Below are positions 45,297 to 50,288 of a stretch of 50,288 nucleotides of DNA, piece after piece. The notes under the pieces were generated by a model. The model ran no database searches. It was not told where the DNA came from and saw only the letters and a program-made list of their open reading frames with translations. The position numbers and the translations under genes were made by a program. The stretch comes from Candidatus Aminicenantes bacterium JdFR-78 (GTDB lineage Bacteria; Acidobacteriota; Aminicenantia; JdFR-78), in contig MTON01000026.1 of assembly GCA_002010665.1 (NCBI GenBank), forward strand, positions 1-50,288, written 5' to 3'. Each line of letters begins with the position of its first letter. The first letter of the stretch is position 1.

Positions 45297-46523
45297 TTAT
45301 TTTTTGCTTATTTGTCTTATCTTCAGAAGAAGTGCGATTGCAAGAATAAAGATAAATATAAGGGTTATTATTAATCCTTTCCTTCTGAATTTGACTTCCT
45401 TTAAAGCAGAATTTCCAGCCTCAATGATTTCATCAAGCAACTTATTTCCATTTTTAAGTTTTTCTTCAATTTCTTTTATATTAAGTCCATGAATAAGGTC
45501 TCTTACTTGTATCAATATTGTATTAACCTCTCTCAACTTGAATCTTGGCTCACTAACTTCCACTCCTGATTTTTGTGCTTTATCCAGTAAAGTTTCTGCT
45601 AAATCAATTCTATTGAGGTAATTATTAAGTTTTTGTTTCAATAGTTTTGCAATATTATATGGCTTAGAATCCACCTCATGGCATTTAATACAAACTGCCT
45701 TTTCCCCTATTCCTAACATCTCATCAGTAGGAGGAAGGATCTTGTGATTTCCGTGGCAGGCTTCACACTCAGATAGTCCTAATTCATCAAAAGCAGTTTT
45801 ATGAGGGCTAGAGGAAAAAAGCTCACTTGAGCTTAAATGACACTGTCTGCATACATATGCAATTGAGGTAAGTTCAGGAGGTAATGCACCGTGATTTCCA
45901 TGACAGTCATTGCAAACAGGTGCGGATAGATCCTTTTTTTCATATAATGCTTTGGCATGTACACTTTCTCTGTAATCTTTTTCTTGATTTGCTGGGATTC
46001 CATATTCTTTCATGAGTTCTTTATTGGAGTGACAATTTCCACATGTTGAAGGTATGTTCCATGGGAAGGTTTTTGACTTGGGATTTATAGCTTTGCGAAT
46101 GCCGTGGACACCGTGGCAATCAGAACAGACAGCAACTTTTGTATCTCCTTTTCTTAAAAGTTTACCATGCTGACTCGTCCAGTATAATGATAGCTGATCC
46201 ACCCTTAAAGATGGATTGTATTTTCTCATATAATTTGGGTTAGAATGGCAAGAACCACAAAATTCAGGAATTTGATTTCTTGGAGGAGCTCCTTTAAAAG
46301 TCTTATCCTTTGCTAAATCTATGTCTTCTACAGATGGATTTCCTCCATGGCAGTCGTTACACTTCAAACCATATTCTCGATGAATATCATTTTCAAATAA
46401 TATTGCAGGCGCCTTAAGCTCATCCTCTAATTCCATGTGACATTTTATACAATTATTCTCTTCCCCACTTAAATTACCGCCTATCAATAATACAAAAAAT
46501 ATAAAAATTAATTTTCTTTTCAT
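45297..46523 (-). CDS. Nine-heme cytochrome c, C-terminally membrane-anchored
   Basis: 408 residues. Signal peptide (LIFIFFVLLIGGNLSG), then nine CxxCH heme motifs between about residues 24 and 285 (CIKCH, CNDCH, CGSCH, CSDCH, CGNCH, CNDCH, CRQCH, CEACH, CIKCH). A helical stretch follows, then one membrane helix (about 383-401, GLIITLIFIFILAIALLL). It lies on the periplasmic side, anchored at its C-terminus. It follows cytochrome b by 6 bp, so it most likely takes the place of cytochrome c1/f as electron acceptor of the bc complex. Start fixed by TAGGAGAAAATG. Confidence 0.92.
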   Translation of the reverse strand: MKRKLIFIFFVLLIGGNLSGEENNCIKCHMELEDELKAPAILFENDIHREYGLKCNDCHGGNPSVEDIDLAKDKTFKGAPPRNQIPEFCGSCHSNPNYMRKYNPSLRVDQLSLYWTSQHGKLLRKGDTKVAVCSDCHGVHGIRKAINPKSKTFPWNIPSTCGNCHSNKELMKEYGIPANQEKDYRESVHAKALYEKKDLSAPVCNDCHGNHGALPPELTSIAYVCRQCHLSSSELFSSSPHKTAFDELGLSECEACHGNHKILPPTDEMLGIGEKAVCIKCHEVDSKPYNIAKLLKQKLNNYLNRIDLAETLLDKAQKSGVEVSEPRFKLREVNTILIQVRDLIHGLNIKEIEEKLKNGNKLLDEIIEAGNSALKEVKFRRKGLIITLIFIFILAIALLLKIRQISKK

Positions 46524-46529
46524 TTTCTC

Positions 46530-47609
46530 CTATAGTTTAGGGAAAAAATAAGTAACTAAAGTCATTACAATAATGTAAATTAAAATTAGCAGTCCAATTA
46601 TAAAGAATAATTTACTCTTTTCCTCTTTCTGAGCTTTTTTGTCCAAAAATGGAATTAATAACCAGAAGAGGCCACCTATGAAGAACCCAAAAAGAGCTAA
46701 TTTTTCCCCCTCTATGAATAATATTTTAGAAGGAATTATCTTTAATGTTGTAAACATAAAAGTAAAATACCATTCGGGTTTAATCCCAGGAGGAGCTGAG
46801 GCAAATGGATCTGCCTTTTCACCAATTTCCCATGGGAAAAACACGCAAAGAATTCCTATTAAACCGAGAATTAATATCCAAGCTAAGAAATCCTTTAAAA
46901 CAAAGTTGGGAAAAAATGGAATTTCTTTTACTTCACGATCTGATAAGCCAATGGGCGTACTCATGCCAAGAGTCTGAACTAAAAGTAGATGAACTCCAAG
47001 AATTAAAACAGTAATAAAAGGGAGAACAGCCACATGTATCCAGAAAAAGCGGGGGAGAGTAGCATTTGAAATGACTTTTCCTCCAAGAAGGAAAGTTTTT
47101 AATTTTTCACCTATAATTGGAACAATCCCAACAATGTCTGTTCCGACTCGAGTTGCAAAGAAAGCAAGCTTATTCCATGGTAGGAGATATCCAGTAAAGC
47201 CGAAGGCTAAGAAAATCAAGAGCAGGAAAAAGCCAGTTACCCATGTAAGCTCTCTTGGAGGTCGATAGGCTCTTAGAAAAAATGTACTAAACATATGAAT
47301 GAAAATTGCACCAATTAATAAATTTGCTGACCAGCTGTGTACAGAACGGATAAGCCAGCCAAATTTTACCTGGCTCATTATATATTGTATACTCTCAAAA
47401 GCTGAGTCTGCTGAAGGAGTATAATATAATAGAAGAAGAATTCCTGTTATTACCTGAATTATAAACAGGAATAAACAGATTCCACCAAAATAATACCAGA
47501 AAGAATACTTGTGTTCTGGAACCTTTTTCTTTTTTGTAAGTTGAGCTAAATCTGAAATTTTAAAACGGTAATCAAAATATAGCCATATCTTTTCCCAAAA
47601 CGTTTTCAT
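46530..47609 (-). CDS. Cytochrome b of a bc-type quinol oxidase complex (b6 and subunit-IV parts fused)
   Basis: 359 residues, seven to eight membrane helices. The b6-like part has heme-ligand helices (RSVHSWSANLLIGAIFIHMF; WIHVAVLPFITVLILGVHLL). A subunit-IV-like part follows in the same chain with the quinol-oxidation motif PEWY in IKPEWYFTFMFTTLK. The position of the extra heme-c ligand of b6 (Cys in FYCLGG) is held by Tyr here (FWYYFGG), with a Cys four residues later. Encoded 1 bp after the Rieske gene, so both are subunits of one complex in the inner membrane. Confidence 0.93.
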   Translation of the reverse strand: MKTFWEKIWLYFDYRFKISDLAQLTKKKKVPEHKYSFWYYFGGICLFLFIIQVITGILLLLYYTPSADSAFESIQYIMSQVKFGWLIRSVHSWSANLLIGAIFIHMFSTFFLRAYRPPRELTWVTGFFLLLIFLAFGFTGYLLPWNKLAFFATRVGTDIVGIVPIIGEKLKTFLLGGKVISNATLPRFFWIHVAVLPFITVLILGVHLLLVQTLGMSTPIGLSDREVKEIPFFPNFVLKDFLAWILILGLIGILCVFFPWEIGEKADPFASAPPGIKPEWYFTFMFTTLKIIPSKILFIEGEKLALFGFFIGGLFWLLIPFLDKKAQKEEKSKLFFIIGLLILIYIIVMTLVTYFFPKL

Positions 47610-47610
47610 T

Positions 47611-48036
47611 TCAAGTTCTCTTTGAAACTAATATTTTCTCCCCTACAATTTCAACATTATAAGCTTCAAGTGGTCGTGGAGGTGGTCCAGATATCACATT
47701 TCCTTTTAAATCAAATCTTCCATTGTGACATGGACAGAAAATCGTTTCTGTATCTCCATCATAAGTAACAGTGCAAGAGAGATGTGTGCAAACTGCAGTA
47801 AATGCTTTTAATTCCCCTTCTTTTGTGTTAATCAATATTCCTGGAGAGGATCCAAATTTAAAGATTTTATATGTATTTGGAGCCAATTCATTGATTTTGC
47901 CAGCTACAACACTTTTTACAATAACTTCTGATTGTTTTGGGGGCCATATATATTTTAAGACAGGATATAGAAAAGTTATTATTGTTCCAGCTATTCCACC
48001 TCCTAAGAGAAAATCAATAAACCTTCTCCTCTTCAT
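47611..48036 (-). CDS. Rieske [2Fe-2S] protein
   Basis: 141 residues. A twin-arginine-type N-terminus (MKRRRFIDFLLGGG) and membrane helix (about 10-28) are followed by the Rieske domain: CTHLSC (first Cys-His loop, with the usual second Cys) and CPCHNGRFD (second loop) bind the cluster, ending GPPPRPLEAYNVEI. It takes one electron from quinol at the periplasmic face and passes it to the cytochrome c partner. First of three tightly packed genes (Rieske, cytochrome b, nonaheme cytochrome). Confidence 0.95.
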   Translation of the reverse strand: MKRRRFIDFLLGGGIAGTIITFLYPVLKYIWPPKQSEVIVKSVVAGKINELAPNTYKIFKFGSSPGILINTKEGELKAFTAVCTHLSCTVTYDGDTETIFCPCHNGRFDLKGNVISGPPPRPLEAYNVEIVGEKILVSKRT

Positions 48037-48048
48037 TTTTACTTATGG

Positions 48049-48078
48049 AGAATAGCATAAAGAATTAAAAGAAGTCAA
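48049..48078 (-). promoter_or_regulatory. Short-leader promoter in front of the Rieske gene
   Basis: On the minus strand: TTGACT (48078-48073), 18-base spacer, TATTCT (48054-48049), 12 bases before the ATG at 48036. The leader would be about 5 nt. It lets Rieske, cytochrome b and the nonaheme cytochrome be expressed apart from the larger cytochrome gene upstream. Confidence 0.5.
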
Positions 48079-48122
48079 GAAAGAAACAGTAAATTCTTTT
48101 ATCCTCATTTTCTATCAAAAAA

Positions 48123-50114
48123 TCAATTAGCCTTTGGTTTTAAAATAAGATTTTCTAATTTCTTTAATTTTTCAGATAAATATTCATCCAGCATTAAGTA
48201 ATTATGTATTCCGTAGCTACCTTCTATTTCAATAGTTTGAAGTTCTCTTTTAGTTTTATTAATAAGCTTGCGGTTTTCTATATATATTGAAGATTTTTTC
48301 AACTTGTTAATCAAGTTTTTAATTTTGGATATTTTTTCCTTTATTGTCTTTTGCCATTCCACCATCATTTCATCATAACCTTCTTCATGACATTCAAGAC
48401 ATTTATCTTTTGATGGTTTTATCACCTGATTTTGTCCATTTAAATGGCAATCCTTGCATTCAACACCAGCATCAAACATAACATCTGGTGTAGCATTTTT
48501 ATAATCAACAATTTTTCCAGTATATAATTTTTTCTGGAGATTATGGCAGTTTGCACATTCTTTTTTAGTATTTAAATGATGGCATTTTGCACATTCTTTT
48601 TTTGAAAGAATAAATTCTCCATGCTGGCGAACATTTGAATGACATTTAGAGCATTTTAAATCTCTTTCAAGAATATGTCTTCCATGAGAGAATGTAGAAC
48701 CATAGACATTAACAGAGATTTCCTCTATGCCAGTATGACATGTAGCACATTCAGAAGGAATCTTTTCTTCTTTTACTATAAATTTTTCGGGTTCATAAGA
48801 AATTCCAGCTTCTTTTAATGCAGTAATAAGATTATTGTATGCTGCTGATAATAATTGTTCTGCATACTGAACATTATGGACTCCTTTACCCTGTTCGACA
48901 ATATCAATGTTAAATGTAGCGTCTTCCAGTAATTTCTTTATTTTTTCTTTATCTCCATTTTTAGATTGTTTGATTTTTTGACTTATATTTTTGTAAATTA
49001 ATTTAATTTTATTTAATTTTTTTTCTGTTGCTTTCTCCCATTCCCATAAAATTCTTGAAAATCCCTCTCCATGACAGGTCTCACAGGCTTCCGGAGAGGA
49101 GATATAGGTTCGTCCCTTTATTAACTTCCCCCCTTTATCCTCATGAAATATATGACAACCCTTACAGCTTAGTCCTTTTTCAAACATAATATTTGGTATT
49201 CGCTCCAAGTGTCCTTTTCCTCCTTCTCCTGAAAATAAAATTCTTTGAGCCTGGTGATGTTTTGGGTGGCATGTTTGACAATCTACAAGTGCTTCAATTT
49301 TCCTAACTATTTTATGTTGAATTGAAAGATGGCACTGCAAGCATTCTATTTTATGTTCACTTATATGCGTTTTATGCATTAAATCAGTATCATCATATTT
49401 GTTTAACCTGTCGACTTCCCAGTGGCATTTAAAGCAATTTTCCCTTGGAACTGTTCCATCCCCCATGACCACATAACTATGGCATTTATTACATGAAAAT
49501 CCATTTTTGAAAACCGAAGTGTGATTGAATCTAGCTTCCTTTGATACAAGGAATTTTTTCTCATGACAATGGGAACAATCTGAGATTCGAGGGTAATGCT
49601 CGCTTTTCTTAAAATGGCAAATAAAACAAGTACTTTCAGTTACTGTGATATGTTCTCCTTGCACAATCTGTGAATGGCAGCTTGTGCATCTGAGTTTTTT
49701 CCCTCTTTTTAAATCAGTCAAATGAATTTTATGGTCGAAAATTACTTTTTTAAATTTAACCCTTCCTTGCAAGAGTCTCTTTTCATGACATCCCTCTCTA
49801 AGGCAGCTTTCATCTGGAATTTCAGCCCATGGTTTTGATTTTAAATATAATTTTGTCCAGTATTTGCCAATCTGTAATAAGCCTAAAATTTTACTGTTTA
49901 ATTTTGATTTAAAACCAGGGGGATAATGACAGGTGGCACATTCAACGTTGTTGTGCTTTGAAGTTTGCCAACTTCTGTAAAAAGGTTTCATATAGTGACA
50001 TGTGGAACAGAATTTAGAATGAGAGGTATATTCTGCTGCTCCTCCAAGTAATAATAAAATTAAAAATACGAACGAAAGCAAAAAAATTATTCTTTTTTTC
50101 TTCTTTTTATTCAT
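48123..50114 (-). CDS. Large NapC/NirT-like multiheme cytochrome c (17 CxxCH plus one CX4CH)
   Basis: 663 residues. An N-terminal membrane anchor (IIFLLSFVFLILLLLGGAAEY) is followed by a NapC/NirT-like start (FCSTCHYMKPFYRSWQTSKH ... ECATCHYPPG). I count 17 CxxCH motifs and one CLREGCH (CX4CH) near residue 104. Two halves repeat each other: MFEKGLSCKGCH with CETCHGEGF and a helical Trp stretch, against MFDAGVECKDCH with CLECHEEGY and a similar helix, each followed by a GxHN motif (GVHN near 400, GIHN near 636). It is periplasmic, likely receives electrons from quinol or the bc complex and passes them on. Confidence 0.92.
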   Translation of the reverse strand: MNKKKKKRIIFLLSFVFLILLLLGGAAEYTSHSKFCSTCHYMKPFYRSWQTSKHNNVECATCHYPPGFKSKLNSKILGLLQIGKYWTKLYLKSKPWAEIPDESCLREGCHEKRLLQGRVKFKKVIFDHKIHLTDLKRGKKLRCTSCHSQIVQGEHITVTESTCFICHFKKSEHYPRISDCSHCHEKKFLVSKEARFNHTSVFKNGFSCNKCHSYVVMGDGTVPRENCFKCHWEVDRLNKYDDTDLMHKTHISEHKIECLQCHLSIQHKIVRKIEALVDCQTCHPKHHQAQRILFSGEGGKGHLERIPNIMFEKGLSCKGCHIFHEDKGGKLIKGRTYISSPEACETCHGEGFSRILWEWEKATEKKLNKIKLIYKNISQKIKQSKNGDKEKIKKLLEDATFNIDIVEQGKGVHNVQYAEQLLSAAYNNLITALKEAGISYEPEKFIVKEEKIPSECATCHTGIEEISVNVYGSTFSHGRHILERDLKCSKCHSNVRQHGEFILSKKECAKCHHLNTKKECANCHNLQKKLYTGKIVDYKNATPDVMFDAGVECKDCHLNGQNQVIKPSKDKCLECHEEGYDEMMVEWQKTIKEKISKIKNLINKLKKSSIYIENRKLINKTKRELQTIEIEGSYGIHNYLMLDEYLSEKLKKLENLILKPKAN

Positions 50115-50143
50115 TTTCCATGAATTCCTATAAGTTAGATAAA

Positions 50144-50172
50144 ATTATAGGAGATGTAGAATTACTCGTCAA
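50144..50172 (-). promoter_or_regulatory. Strong promoter of the multiheme cytochrome gene
   Basis: On the minus strand: TTGACG (50172-50167), 17-base spacer, TATAAT (50149-50144), a near-consensus sigma-70 promoter. Transcription should start near 50137, giving a leader of about 22 nt before the ATG at 50114. Confidence 0.75.
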
Positions 50173-50234
50173 GTTAATATTTTTTTCGAAACCAAAATAG
50201 ATATAGACATATTTACCAGTTAGAGAGGAAAAAG

Positions 50235-50288
50235 TTAATAAAGAGAGTTGAGGCTGCCCATCACATCCTGGTTATAATAAAGAGTTTG
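50235..50288 (-). CDS. Possible C-terminal end of another gene (5' partial)
   Basis: On the minus strand the frame from the window edge reads 17 codons (ending NQDVMGSLNSLY) to a TAA at 50237-50235; the other two frames stop sooner. The stop falls just before the cytochrome promoter, consistent with a gene end. It is too short to identify and may be chance. Confidence 0.25.
   Translation of the reverse strand, partial: QTLYYNQDVMGSLNSLY

Noticed and set aside
46639-47268. Plus-strand open frames inside the cytochrome b gene
   Set aside because: They are antisense to a strongly conserved cytochrome b and look like reverse translations of membrane helices.
1-50288. CRISPR arrays, insertion sequences, tRNA or rRNA genes, prophage
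   Set aside because: No regularly spaced direct repeats, transposase, integrase or cloverleaf-like segments were found on reading through; base composition and gene style are even across the window.

Overview
The window is about 50 kb of AT-rich bacterial DNA, densely packed with genes and few gaps over 100 bp. I see no tRNA, rRNA, CRISPR array, transposase or phage gene. The cell envelope is clearly Gram-negative: a TonB-dependent receptor, a FadL-type porin, another porin and small beta-barrels are present. Metabolism looks anaerobic or facultative: pyruvate phosphate dikinase, radical SAM enzymes, carbamate kinase with ornithine carbamoyltransferase, and a quinol-oxidising bc-type complex with multiheme cytochromes. 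The gene mix (M64 peptidases, COG2403 GTPase, PflX-type radical SAM, many secreted beta-propellers) recalls candidate phyla near Acidobacteriota such as Aminicenantes. That placement is an impression, not a proof.

Layout. 1-5455 (+): the tail of an unknown gene, a strong promoter, then COG2403 GTPase, carbamate kinase, ornithine carbamoyltransferase and a large unknown protein. 5460-10010 (-): an rnr-pgi-selB-like operon in which the SelB-like protein has only the C-terminal half of SelB. 10052-13789 (+): ppdK and a PflX-like radical SAM gene. 13786-15797: a universal stress protein (-), a VOC protein and a porin. 15843-21662 (+): a FadL-like porin, a hybrid PAS histidine kinase, galU, archease and rtcB. 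21671-22231 (-): mntP. 22343-31814 (+): a TonB receptor, an M64 peptidase, then a B12-radical SAM / YdjC deacetylase / GT2 / AsnB / methyltransferase set that looks like glycolipid or polysaccharide modification. 31798-36033 (+): an FKBP isomerase behind a leader rich in inverted repeats, a propeller-transglutaminase, a beta-barrel and an AlkP-type phosphodiesterase. 36036-42458 (+): three secreted propeller proteins (one with an SGNH hydrolase domain) and an AMIN-domain barrel. 42409-44820 (-): a large membrane glycosyltransferase. 44888-45292 (+): DUF488. 45297-50114 (-): nonaheme cytochrome c, cytochrome b, Rieske protein and a large NapC-like multiheme cytochrome.

Two themes stand out. 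First, promoters of the form TTGAC(A/T)-N16 to 18-TATAAT-like are easy to read here. Several lie so close to the start codon that the transcript should have no leader or a very short one (rnr, usp, the porin, fadL-like, the barrel at 34069, the glycosyltransferase, Rieske). Second, the right end encodes a bc complex in which cytochrome c1 or f appears to be replaced by a nine-heme cytochrome, with a 17- to 18-heme membrane cytochrome encoded beside it. This suggests electron flow from quinol to a periplasmic or extracellular multiheme chain. All functional statements come from reading motifs and gene order; no database search was run.
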